A stretch of DNA of 64,000 bases from Actinacidiphila rubida (GTDB lineage Bacteria > Actinomycetota > Actinomycetes > Streptomycetales > Streptomycetaceae): positions 83,767 through 147,766 of the forward strand of contig NZ_FODD01000025.1 in the NCBI RefSeq assembly GCF_900110255.1, read 5' to 3'. The translations under genes and the position numbers were made by a program. Positions 52,216-60,900 of the stretch are shown piece by piece; position 1 is the stretch's first letter, and every line of letters starts with the position of its first letter. The notes under the pieces were generated by a model. The model had not been told where the DNA came from. It ran no database searches and worked only from the letters and a program-made list of their open reading frames with translations.

Positions 52216-53897
52216 CTCGGGTCGCTCCCTTCGGTGTCGGCTTCGGATCGGGCAGCGGCGGTGCCGGCCTGGAGGGCGCCGAGCGCTGCGGCGGCCTCTT
52301 CGGGGGTGCGGGCGGGGGCCGCCGGGGCGGAGGGGGCGCCGCCCGCGTCGGTGCTGCGGTTGCGGCGGCGCCGCTGGGGCAGGGCGTCGCCCTCGGAGGC
52401 GTCGCCCGGGGCGGAGGACACGGATTCGGCGTCGACGGCGGCCCGGGCGTCGCGGGGGGCGGGGGCGTCGCGGAGGTCGCGGTCGTCGCGGAGGTCGCGG
52501 TCGTCGATGTCCTGGCGGGGGCCGGCGTCCGCCGCGGGGCCGAGGTCGTCACCGGCCCGGTCCGCGTCGTGCCCGGCGGAAGGGGCGGGCGCGCCGGGGG
52601 CGTCCTCGCGGCCGTCGTGTGCGTCGTGGCCGGCCGGGGCGTGCGCCGCGGCGCCGACGGGCGCGCCCGTCTCGTGCGTGAGGGTCCGGGCGCCGGCCGC
52701 GGGCTCGGCGGGCGCGGCCCCGCGTGCGTGCGCGGTGCGCTGCTCGGGGATCTGCACGGCGGCACGGGTGGGGCGCGGCGTGGCGGCGGCCGGCGGCTGC
52801 TCGGCCGGGTCGATGTGGCTGAGCAGGTGGTTCCTGATCAGGAGGACGGCGCGGACGCCGCCGTAGGGCGACGGCGAGGAGAGGTCCACCGACAGGTCGA
52901 AGCGCCGGGTCAGCTGGCCGATGGCGGCCAGGCCCATCCGCGGCGGGTCGCCGAGCTCCGACAGCAGGATCGGCTCCGTGCCGCCCACCATGCGCTGGGC
53001 CCGGGCCCGTTCGTCCGCCGCCATGCCGACGCCGTAGTCGTCGACGGTGACCGCGACGCCGTGCGGGACGCGTTCGAGGTTGACGACGACGTCGGTGTCG
53101 GGCGCGGAGTGGCGCAGCGCGTTGTCGAGCAGTTCGGCGACGATGATCGCCACCGGCTCGACCGCGTGCGAGACCAGCGCGGTGCCCGCCTCCAGGTGGT
53201 GGTGCACCTTGACGCGGTGGTAGCCGACGAGCCGGGCCTGGCCGCCGGTGACCGCCTCGACCAGGTGCGACTCCTCGCGGGCCAGCCCCACCCAGGCGCC
53301 GCACACCACGGCGGTGACCTGGGCGCGGCGCAGCGACTGCTCGTTCTCGTGGTCGAGGGCGAAGAGCACCTCGGCCAGTTCGGGGTCGTCGTACTGCCGC
53401 TGCAGGCCGCGCAGCACGTCCTGGAGGCGGTAGAGGCCGGCCTGGATGTCGCGGGTGGCGCCGCGCATCCCGGCGCGGGCCGCCGCGTCGACGCGCTTGC
53501 GCTCCTGGGCCATGGCGGTCAGCACCGCGGCCTGCGCCTCGTCGAGCGCGTCGCCCAGCGGGGTGCCGTCGATCGCCGCGCCGAGGGGGCCCGGCACCTT
53601 CACGTGCGGGTGGGCGGAGGCGGTCGCCGCCGCGGGGACGCGCTGCCGGGCGAGATGGACGACCTCGGCGGCGACGGCCGCGGCGGTACGCGCGCGTTCG
53701 GTCCTGGCGTCCGCCAACTCCGCGCGCCCGAGGTCGAGTTCCCGGCGTTCGGTGTCGAGCGCGGCGGTCAGGGACGCGATCTCCCCGGCCTGCCGCGCGC
53801 CGCGGCGGCGCAGCCGCAGCAGGGCGCCCCCGAGGGCGAACGCCGCCAGGGTCCCGGCGGCCAGGCAGCCGAGGACCAGGTCCGGAATCTCGATCAT
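52212..53897 (-). CDS. cvnA: Conservon histidine-kinase-like sensor CvnA
   Basis: A 561-residue membrane protein. One helix lies at residues ~7-27, a coiled coil at ~30-75, and a GHKL ATPase domain at ~240-375 with N box ELLDNALRHS and VDDYGVGMA. No canonical phospho-histidine box is seen. The last ~185 residues are a disordered tail with Asp-Arg repeats (DDRDLRDDRDLRD). It is the first gene of the conservon operon and probably anchors the complex to the membrane. As I recall, its place in gene order corresponds to rarA (cvn10). Confidence 0.93.
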   Translation of the reverse strand: MIEIPDLVLGCLAAGTLAAFALGGALLRLRRRGARQAGEIASLTAALDTERRELDLGRAELADARTERARTAAAVAAEVVHLARQRVPAAATASAHPHVKVPGPLGAAIDGTPLGDALDEAQAAVLTAMAQERKRVDAAARAGMRGATRDIQAGLYRLQDVLRGLQRQYDDPELAEVLFALDHENEQSLRRAQVTAVVCGAWVGLAREESHLVEAVTGGQARLVGYHRVKVHHHLEAGTALVSHAVEPVAIIVAELLDNALRHSAPDTDVVVNLERVPHGVAVTVDDYGVGMAADERARAQRMVGGTEPILLSELGDPPRMGLAAIGQLTRRFDLSVDLSSPSPYGGVRAVLLIRNHLLSHIDPAEQPPAAATPRPTRAAVQIPEQRTAHARGAAPAEPAAGARTLTHETGAPVGAAAHAPAGHDAHDGREDAPGAPAPSAGHDADRAGDDLGPAADAGPRQDIDDRDLRDDRDLRDAPAPRDARAAVDAESVSSAPGDASEGDALPQRRRRNRSTDAGGAPSAPAAPARTPEEAAAALGALQAGTAAARSEADTEGSDPR

Positions 53898-54182
53898 CGA
53901 ATCGGCCTCAGAGGGTCCATGCGGGTGAAGGGTGTCGGCCCGCCTTGCGGCGGACCCGCCCAGTACACACCGCACGGGACCGCTTGCGCCGGTGTTTTGC
54001 GCGAAGATCCTTTTAATTGTGGGAACTTGAGGACGACATCTGACCCGAACTGTCTGCCGGTGAACCGATCCTCCCCCGTTTCGCCACCGCACTCGGGCGA
54101 CCGCGGGAGCACGGCCGCGACCCGCGCGGCGCGGCCGCGGACTCCCCGCCCCGACGGCTCTCGTGCGCACCCAGGTCACCCG

Positions 54183-54238
54183 CTATACATGGCGTGTATA
54201 GAGGCTGTGTACAGTGGGCGGGCCCGCGGCCCGCGGGC
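54183..54238. promoter_or_regulatory. Operator-like inverted repeats between cvnA and the deacetylase gene
   Basis: CTATACA-TGGCG-TGTATAG (54183-54201) is a perfect 7-bp inverted repeat; CTGT-GT-ACAG follows at 54205-54214, and GCCCGCG-GCC-CGCGGGC (54222-54238) is a leader hairpin. TACAGT at 54210-54215 could be a -10 element for the deacetylase. The cvnA side of this 370-bp gap has an unusually AT-rich stretch at 54007-54027. Confidence 0.5.
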
Positions 54239-54267
54239 ACAGCGGACTCACAGCCTGGAGGTTGGCC

Positions 54268-55161
54268 ATGCCCCGAACGACGTCAGGATCGACGTCCCGA
54301 GCGACATCTCGCTCGACGGGGGGCGCCCGGCGCGGCGGCGTGCCGGCGATGGCCGCCGCGGTCGCGTTGGCGCTGGGGCTGACCGGCTGCACCCGCTACG
54401 ACACGGTGTCCCCGAAGGACGCCCGGGACGCGGCATACGCGGCGGCGGCGGACGCCGGGAGCAGTGACGGCGGTCAGGGCACGGCGGGTTCGGGCGGCGG
54501 CACGGGCGCGGCGGGCGGCGGGCACAAGGGCGCCCTCGCCCCCGGCGCGGTCGACTGCCGCGTCGCCAAGTGCATCGCGCTCACCTTCGACGCCGGCCCG
54601 AGCGCGAACACGCCCGCGCTGCTGAAGGTGCTGCGGGAGAAGAAGGTCCGGGTCACGTTCTTCCTGCTCGGCCACAACCACGTCGACACGTACCCCGACC
54701 TGGTACGGCAGATGGGCCAGGGCGGCAACGTGCTGGGCAACCACACCTGGACGCACCGGCGGCTCACCGATCTCGACCCCGCCGAGATCCGCAGCGAACT
54801 CGACCGGCTGGACACGGCGGTCGAGAAGCTGACCGGAACCCGGCCGACCCTCATGCGCCCGCCGCAGGGCCGTACCAGCGACAAGGTCTCGAAGGTGTGC
54901 AGGGAACTCGGCCTCTCCGAGGTGCTGTGGAACGACACGGCGTCCGACTACGCCACCACCGACAGCGCGTTGATACACCGGCGGATACTCAAGGACGCCC
55001 ACCGCGACGGCATCATCCTGCTCCACGACCTCTACCGGGGGACGGTCCCGGCCGTGCCCGGGATCATCGACGCGCTCCGTGCGCAGGGGTACACGTTCGT
55101 GACCGTCCCCGAACTGCTGGCCCCCGCGACGCCGGAACCGGGCAAGGTCTACCGCCCGTAG
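54268..55161 (+). CDS. Polysaccharide deacetylase lipoprotein
   Basis: A 297-residue NodB-fold protein. The N-terminus ends in a lipobox (LGLTGC), so it is membrane-anchored outside. Motif 1 reads TFDAGPS, where the family usually has TFDDGP: the metal-binding second Asp is Ala. Motif 2 GNHTWTH (HxxxH) is intact; RPPQGRTS and ILLHDLY correspond to motifs 3 and 5. It may deacetylate peptidoglycan or chitin-like chains. The ATG at 54268 has GGAGG upstream. Confidence 0.9.
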   Translation: MPRTTSGSTSRATSRSTGGARRGGVPAMAAAVALALGLTGCTRYDTVSPKDARDAAYAAAADAGSSDGGQGTAGSGGGTGAAGGGHKGALAPGAVDCRVAKCIALTFDAGPSANTPALLKVLREKKVRVTFFLLGHNHVDTYPDLVRQMGQGGNVLGNHTWTHRRLTDLDPAEIRSELDRLDTAVEKLTGTRPTLMRPPQGRTSDKVSKVCRELGLSEVLWNDTASDYATTDSALIHRRILKDAHRDGIILLHDLYRGTVPAVPGIIDALRAQGYTFVTVPELLAPATPEPGKVYRP

Positions 55162-55223
55162 ATGGGTCCGCAGGGACCAGGGCCGGGCGCACCCGCCCGG
55201 GCGCTCCACGCAGGGAGTGACGG

Positions 55224-55260
55224 GTGAGCCGGCCACCGGGCTGACCGGCGGCCGGCTCAC
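55224..55260. terminator. Hairpin after the deacetylase gene
   Basis: GTGAGCCGGCC and GGCCGGCTCAC form a perfect 11-bp stem 62 nt after the deacetylase stop. Confidence 0.8.
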
Positions 55261-55295
55261 ACTCCCACACTGCGCGCGACCGGGCTGGAGTGAGC

Positions 55296-55334
55296 GGACC
55301 CGGTGCGGCACGGCGGCCGGGCCGCACCGGGTCC
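55296..55334. terminator. Hairpin facing the S53 protease gene end
   Basis: GGACCCGGTGCGGC (55296-55309) and GCCGCACCGGGTCC (55321-55334) form a perfect 14-bp stem 10 nt from the S53 stop on the minus strand. Confidence 0.85.
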
Positions 55335-55344
55335 CGAGCGGCGG

Positions 55345-58300
55345 TCAGTCCTTGAGCAGCGTGAAGTCCTTCGTGGTGGTCGCCCCCTTCGTGATCCGCA
55401 CCGTCGCCACGGTCGGCTGGTAGCCGTCCTTGGCCACGATGACCTGCAGCGGGTTGTTCCGGACGTCGAGCCACAGCTGGTACGAGCCGTCCGTGCCGGT
55501 CTTGAGCGTGTAGTGCGTCGCCCAGCTGGTGATCTGCACGGTCGCGCCGGCGATCGGCGCCCCGCCCGAGGCGGTCACCGTGCCGGCGATCTTGCCCCAG
55601 CTGGCCGGCGGCTTGACCGTCATCGAGACGGCGATCGGGTCGAGCCGGTACGGCGTGTCGGACCCCAGGCCCAGTGAGGCGGTGTAGACGCCGGGCTGGG
55701 TGATCTCGGGCACGGACGCGTCGACCGTGACCGTCAGCGTGGCGCTGGCGCCGGGCGCGACGGTGACCGTTCCGGTGCTCTCCGACAGCCAGGTGACGTC
55801 GGCGGACTCGGTCTGGTCGTAACCGGGCAGCACTTCGGCCGCCTTGTTGGGCGTGGTGCCGGTCATGCCGCCGACCGCGTAGAAGCCGACGCCGCCACCG
55901 CCGCGGTACAGCGAGGAGTTGGCGTTGGGCAGTGCCGTCCACGTGTTGTCGTTCGGCTGGTACGCCCACGTCTGGTTGCTCAGCGCGCCGCCGCTCTGCA
56001 CGGCGCCGCCCTTGACCAGCAGCAGCCCGTTGGCGGCGGTGTAGGACGCGCCCCAGGCGTCGGTCGGCTGGTCGGCGATCGGCGACCACGAGTCCGCGGC
56101 CGGGTCGTAGACGTAGGCGGAGGTGATGCTGCCCGCGTCGGTGGTGCCGCCGGCGCAGTACAGCTTGCCGGCGACGCCGCCGCAGGACTCCCAGGACACC
56201 GGCTCCGGGTAGGCGGCCAGGCTCGCCCACGAGTCGGACGACGGGTCGTAGGCGGTGACGTCGGTGGTGCCGCACGCGGTGGCGGTGCAGCCGCCGACCG
56301 AGTACAGCTTGCCGTCGAGCACCGCGCTACCCGAACCGGCGTACGGCTTGGGCGTGTTCGCACCGGTGGACCAGGTGTTGCCGGCGATGTCGTAGATCTC
56401 CAGCTTGGCATCGGGGCTGCCCGAGGCGCCCCAGCCGCCGGCGGCGTAGAACTTGCCGTTGATGATGCCGTGGGCCGGGGCCTCGCGGGTGTCGGCGGCC
56501 GACGCGAGCTTGGTCCAGGCGCCGCTGTCCGCGCTGTACGCGTACAGGTCGCTGGTGTCGTTCAGCCCGGTGTAGCCGAACGCCGAGTACACGGTGCCCT
56601 GGTAGGTGGCGACGGCGTTGTCCCCGGTGGTGACGGGCAGGTCGGGGATGGTCTGCCAGGCCGTGCCCGCGGCGCCCTGGGCGGTGTCGGCGGGCGTGGC
56701 CGCGGTCTTGGCCCCCGCCGTGCCGCCGCCGGCGGCACCGGACTTGGCGGCCTGCGCGGCCAGCGACAGCGGCGAGTAGTGGCCCTTGACGAGGTTGAGC
56801 GGGGCGCCGGCCTGCTGGATGACGACGCCGCCCGGGTTCTCGCCCAGGGTCACGGTGGCCGGCGCGGTGCCGGTGTTCTTGACCGTCACCGTCTGCGCGG
56901 CGCTCTTGCCCCACGCGACGGTCTTGGCGATCGAGGCCGGAGTGACCTTCAGCCGACCCGCCTTGAGCGTCAGGTCGCGTGACGCGGTGCCGTCCGCGGG
57001 GACGTTCGCGGTGGCCGTGGCGGTCGTGTAGTGCGAGGCCGCGGCGGACACCGGGTGCTTGCCGGTGAGGTGCGAGAACGTCCAGTAGAAGCCGTCGCCG
57101 AGGCCCGGGTCGTCCGGGGTGGCGACGGTGGTGGTGTGGTCGTCGGGGGCGTCCGTGCTGGTGACCGTGGCGCCGTTGACGCCCGCCGCCGTGTTGGCGT
57201 CGGTGACGTTGCCGACGATCAGGCCGCCGGGCACCGGGTCGTAACTGCGCTGCCCGACGAAGACGTTGTCCAGCTCCCACCAGTACGCCCAGGTGCCGGT
57301 GTAGTGGAACCGCAGCCGCACGTCGCTCTTGCCCGCGTAGTCGGTGAGCGGCAGGGAGACGTGCGAGGGGCCGGTCACCGAGGTGGTGGTCTTGTGCCAC
57401 AGCGTGGTCCAGGTGGTGCCGCCGTCGGCCGAGACGTCCACGTCGGCGGTGGAGTTGGAGAACTCCTTGTAGTCGGTGTCGAAGGCCAGGATCGGGTCGC
57501 TCTGGCCGCTCAGGTCGTACGAGGGCGACAGCAGGGCGGTGTCCTGGTGCAGGCCCGACCCGATGTGGTCGCTGTCGACCATCGCGAAGCCGCCGCTGCC
57601 GCCGGTGCGGTTGCCGCGGTTGCCCTGGTCGTCGAACGCCCAGCCGCCGGTGGTGCCGGTGGCGTTGGTGACGCTCCAGCCGTCCGGGGCGGCCGTGGTG
57701 CTGGTGAACGGCTCGGTGGGGCCGCTGAGATGGACGGCGTAGCCGGGGGCCTGCGCGGCCTCCGCGTCCACCGGGACGGCGACGTTGACGGTGCTGCCGG
57801 CGGCGCCGACCTGCACGGTCTTGTCGACGGTCTGGTAGCCCGGGTAGTCGGACGCGATGTGCAGCGTGTAGGACGCGTTCTGCGGCAGGGTCAGCGTGTA
57901 GGCGCCGGTCACCGGGTCGGAGAAGACCGGGCCGCCGGGCACGCCGTCCGCGGTGATCTTGGCGTACAGCGGCCAGCCGTGGCCGGAGCCGTCGGTGATC
58001 TTGCCGGTCACCGTCTGGCGCGGTACGGCGTCCAGCGCGAAGGACTCGGTGACGGTCCCGCCGTCGGTCAGGGCGACACCGTTGTCGGACGCGCTGCTGT
58101 AGCCGTAGGCGCTCGCCGTGACGTCGTAGCTGCCCGGCGGGATGTCCATGGTGAAGGCGCCGGTGGCGTCGGACGTCGCCGAGTAGTCGCCGGCCTTGAC
58201 GGTCGCGCCGGCGAGGGCGGCGCCCGTGGCGTGGTCGGTGACGGTGCCCTTGATGACCCCGTGCGGGCCGCTGCGGAAGGCGGCCAGGCCGTTGGGGGTG

Positions 58301-59511
58301 CCGAGGCCGGTGGGGCCGTCGTAGCCGGGTCCCGCGGTGCACAGCGCGGCCGGCGTGCAGGTGCCGTTGTCGCCGGTCGTCACATCGTTGAGCGCACCGC
58401 GCTGCGCGTACGGGTACGCGTTGGGGTAGGTGCCAGCGGCCGGGGTGCCGGCCGAGGCGTACACGCCCGCGATGATCGGCGAGGAGGCGCTGGTGCCGCC
58501 GTACACGGACCAGCCGCCGCCGCCGTAGGTCTGGTAGACGGAGACGCCGGTGACCGGGTCGGCGACCGCGGAGACGTCCGTCAGGGTCCGCTTGGCGCAC
58601 GCGGTGTCGGTCTGGAAGGCAGGTTTCGGCTCGTACAGCGAGCAGCCGGAACCGGGGCCGCCGTAGGCGTTGTTCCACACCGACTCGCTCCAGCCGCGGC
58701 TGGTGCCGGAGTCCCGGGTGAGCGCGGTGCCGCCGACCGAGGTGACGTACTGCGACGCGGCCGGGTAGCTGACGCCGTAGTCGCTGTCGCCGGAGGACGC
58801 GACGACGGCGACGCCCGGGTGGTTGTAGTACGGGTCCATGGCGGTGAGTTCGGACGGGTCCTCGCCGCTGCCCGGGGTGCTGGAGTAGCCCGTGCCGTAG
58901 GAGTTGGACACGTACTTCGCGCCGAGGGCGACGGCCTCGTCCACCGCGGCGCCCAGGTCCTCGAAGTTCGCCGAGTCGGCCTCGACCAGCAGGATGTGGG
59001 CGTTGGGCGCGACCGCGGAGACCATGTCGACGTCGAGGGAGATCTCGCCGGACCAGTCGGGGTCCGGGGTGGGGTAGTCGGTGCCGCCGCGCTGGCTGAC
59101 CTTGCTGAAGCAGCCACTGGCGGTGGTGCACGCCGGCAGCCCGAACTGCTGCCGGTAGACCGCCAGGTCGGCCTCGGCGTTGGGGTCGTCGTAGGCGTCG
59201 ACGATGGCCACGGTCTGGCCGGCGCCGCCGTCGGCGGGCAGCGCGTACGCACCCTGCAGGTCGCCGGGCCCGAAGCCGGCGGGGGTGGTGGCCGCCGGCT
59301 GAAGCCCGCGCCGGGCGGCGACGTCGGTGCGCCGCAGCGCGAAGCAGGAGAACGCCCCCGGTTTCGGGTCGGCGCACTGCCGCACCACGTCGGGACGGTC
59401 GGACTGGTCCTTGGGGGCGGCGTGTGCCACGACGGCCAGGGGCAGTTGGAGGGCGACGACGGCAAGAGCGGCCGCGGTGGCGGCGCGACGTCTGAGCGAG
59501 GGTATGCGCAA
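55345..59511 (-). CDS. Large secreted S53 (sedolisin) protease with Kelch and carboxypeptidase-regulatory domains
   Basis: A 1388-residue secreted protein. After a signal peptide (1-32), residues ~78-395 form the S53 peptidase with E156 and D160 (WSGEISLDVD) and S341 (YGGTSASSP). Beta-sandwich regulatory domains follow (~415-570), a jelly-roll-like region (~600-780), an NPCBM-like/IgG-like linker, six or so Kelch repeats (~957-1225), and a terminal carboxypeptidase-regulatory-like domain (~1300-1388). The usual long S53 prodomain is missing. The TTG at 59511 has AAGGGAG upstream; an ATG at 59532 adds 7 residues but lacks a ribosome site. Confidence 0.9.
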   Translation of the reverse strand: MRIPSLRRRAATAAALAVVALQLPLAVVAHAAPKDQSDRPDVVRQCADPKPGAFSCFALRRTDVAARRGLQPAATTPAGFGPGDLQGAYALPADGGAGQTVAIVDAYDDPNAEADLAVYRQQFGLPACTTASGCFSKVSQRGGTDYPTPDPDWSGEISLDVDMVSAVAPNAHILLVEADSANFEDLGAAVDEAVALGAKYVSNSYGTGYSSTPGSGEDPSELTAMDPYYNHPGVAVVASSGDSDYGVSYPAASQYVTSVGGTALTRDSGTSRGWSESVWNNAYGGPGSGCSLYEPKPAFQTDTACAKRTLTDVSAVADPVTGVSVYQTYGGGGWSVYGGTSASSPIIAGVYASAGTPAAGTYPNAYPYAQRGALNDVTTGDNGTCTPAALCTAGPGYDGPTGLGTPNGLAAFRSGPHGVIKGTVTDHATGAALAGATVKAGDYSATSDATGAFTMDIPPGSYDVTASAYGYSSASDNGVALTDGGTVTESFALDAVPRQTVTGKITDGSGHGWPLYAKITADGVPGGPVFSDPVTGAYTLTLPQNASYTLHIASDYPGYQTVDKTVQVGAAGSTVNVAVPVDAEAAQAPGYAVHLSGPTEPFTSTTAAPDGWSVTNATGTTGGWAFDDQGNRGNRTGGSGGFAMVDSDHIGSGLHQDTALLSPSYDLSGQSDPILAFDTDYKEFSNSTADVDVSADGGTTWTTLWHKTTTSVTGPSHVSLPLTDYAGKSDVRLRFHYTGTWAYWWELDNVFVGQRSYDPVPGGLIVGNVTDANTAAGVNGATVTSTDAPDDHTTTVATPDDPGLGDGFYWTFSHLTGKHPVSAAASHYTTATATANVPADGTASRDLTLKAGRLKVTPASIAKTVAWGKSAAQTVTVKNTGTAPATVTLGENPGGVVIQQAGAPLNLVKGHYSPLSLAAQAAKSGAAGGGTAGAKTAATPADTAQGAAGTAWQTIPDLPVTTGDNAVATYQGTVYSAFGYTGLNDTSDLYAYSADSGAWTKLASAADTREAPAHGIINGKFYAAGGWGASGSPDAKLEIYDIAGNTWSTGANTPKPYAGSGSAVLDGKLYSVGGCTATACGTTDVTAYDPSSDSWASLAAYPEPVSWESCGGVAGKLYCAGGTTDAGSITSAYVYDPAADSWSPIADQPTDAWGASYTAANGLLLVKGGAVQSGGALSNQTWAYQPNDNTWTALPNANSSLYRGGGGVGFYAVGGMTGTTPNKAAEVLPGYDQTESADVTWLSESTGTVTVAPGASATLTVTVDASVPEITQPGVYTASLGLGSDTPYRLDPIAVSMTVKPPASWGKIAGTVTASGGAPIAGATVQITSWATHYTLKTGTDGSYQLWLDVRNNPLQVIVAKDGYQPTVATVRITKGATTTKDFTLLKD

Positions 59512-59635
59512 GGTGGGTCTCCCTTGGGCCATGGGTGCGCGGTCCAGTCGGACCGCTGGCGTATACCTGTGCACCACAGGCACCTTCGGAATCCCGAACG
59601 CCGTGTCGGACACATGACAACTTCCCGCTCCTGCG

Positions 59636-60631
59636 TCACGTCGGCATCCCGCCACCGCCCGCCCCCGCCCGTAACGCGGGGTCGCCGGGCTGTCCGGGAG
59701 GAGCCGGCTGCTGCCCGTCGAGCCAGCCGTGCCGGGCCGCGTGCCAGACGAGCTGGATGCGGTTGTCGACGCCCGCGGCCTGCTCCATCGCGGAGATGTG
59801 CCGCTGCACGGTGCGCACCGCGACGCCGAGCGCACGGGCCATCGCGGCGTCCGTGCTGCCGCCGACGAGCATGCCCAGGATCCGCAGCCGCAGCGGGCTG
59901 TGCGGGGTGCCCAGCGGCACGCCGGCCGCCCACACCGACTCGAAGAGCGTGACCAGGGCGTCCAGCAGCCCGCTCGGCCGCACGACCATCATCAGCGGGT
60001 CGCCGTGCTGGCCGTCGGCGGCCAGCGGCAGCAGGGCCCGGGTCCGGTCGGCGATGGACAGCTGCACCGGCAGCCGGTCGGCGACCCTCAGGTGCGCCGC
60101 GCCGAACAGGCGCCCGGAGTCCAGGGCGTCACGTTCGACGACGACCCGGCTGCGCACGCCGTGCCGCAGCGCGGGGACGTCGCCACCGGCCGGTCCCGCG
60201 GCGGGCGCCCGGGCGAACACCAGGATCTCCTCGCGCACTTCGGCGTGGAGTTCCTGGACCTGCTCCCGCACGGCCGCCGCGCCCTCCACGACCTGCACGA
60301 TCTGGCCGGCCCTGCGTCCCTCGTGGACACGCCGGTACTCGGCGCCGAGCCGGTCGAGCAGCTCGCGGCCGCGGCGTAACTGGTCCTGCGCGCGGGCCAC
60401 CAGGGGCAGGAACTCCGACTGCGGAGGCAGCGGGTACCACAGGCCGTCGCCGGACTGCCGCACGAGCCCGCGCCGGGCCAGCTCGCGGCAGGCGGCCTCG
60501 GCGCGTTCCTGTGACACCCCCATGCCCCGGGCCAGTTCCGCCGCGGCAACCCCCCGCGTGGCGATGAGCAGCGGATAGGCCCGGTCCGCATCGGCGCTCA
60601 ACCCCACTGCCTCAAACGGACGTTCGGTCAT
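59636..60631 (-). CDS. LuxR-type regulator with N-terminal TrmB-like domain
   Basis: A 331-residue regulator. Residues ~15-65 form a TrmB-like winged helix (ARGMGVSQERAEAACRELAR); a coiled-coil-like and sensor region follows; residues ~265-315 hold a LuxR helix-turn-helix (GGSTDAAMARALGVAVRTVQ). It is 124 bp upstream of the large protease on the same strand, so it may regulate it. The C-terminus is Gly/Pro-rich. Confidence 0.85.
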   Translation of the reverse strand: MTERPFEAVGLSADADRAYPLLIATRGVAAAELARGMGVSQERAEAACRELARRGLVRQSGDGLWYPLPPQSEFLPLVARAQDQLRRGRELLDRLGAEYRRVHEGRRAGQIVQVVEGAAAVREQVQELHAEVREEILVFARAPAAGPAGGDVPALRHGVRSRVVVERDALDSGRLFGAAHLRVADRLPVQLSIADRTRALLPLAADGQHGDPLMMVVRPSGLLDALVTLFESVWAAGVPLGTPHSPLRLRILGMLVGGSTDAAMARALGVAVRTVQRHISAMEQAAGVDNRIQLVWHAARHGWLDGQQPAPPGQPGDPALRAGAGGGGMPT

Positions 60632-60780
60632 GATCGGGGACTGTAGTCGTCAAGTACCGGTCAAGGCCGTCGAATTGAGCAGGTCACGGGCGGTCACGGC
60701 GCGAACACCGCGCCGGGGCCGCCCGTGCGCGGACGCCTCACCTGCGGCGCTGCCGGATGCGGACGACGGGGTTCCGGCAC

Positions 60781-60814
60781 GGCCGGGGTCCCCGGAAGAT
60801 CCGGAGCCCCGGCC
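60781..60814 (-). terminator. Terminator after the MHS-like transporter gene
   Basis: GGCCGGGG (60781-60788) pairs with CCCCGGCC (60807-60814), with additional inner pairing, about 90 nt after the MFS stop. Confidence 0.55.
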
Positions 60815-60900
60815 TCCGGTGGCCCGGCGGCGCGGCCGGGGGCCGGACCGCCGGGCGCGGCCGGGGGCAGCGAGGCCGGGCGCCGCCGGGGCGCGGACCG

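Noticed and set aside
56327..59620. A 1097-codon Arg-rich minus-strand frame overlapping the S53 protease.
   Set aside because: Same strand, shifted frame; it lacks any motif while the other frame has a signal peptide and intact catalytic residues.
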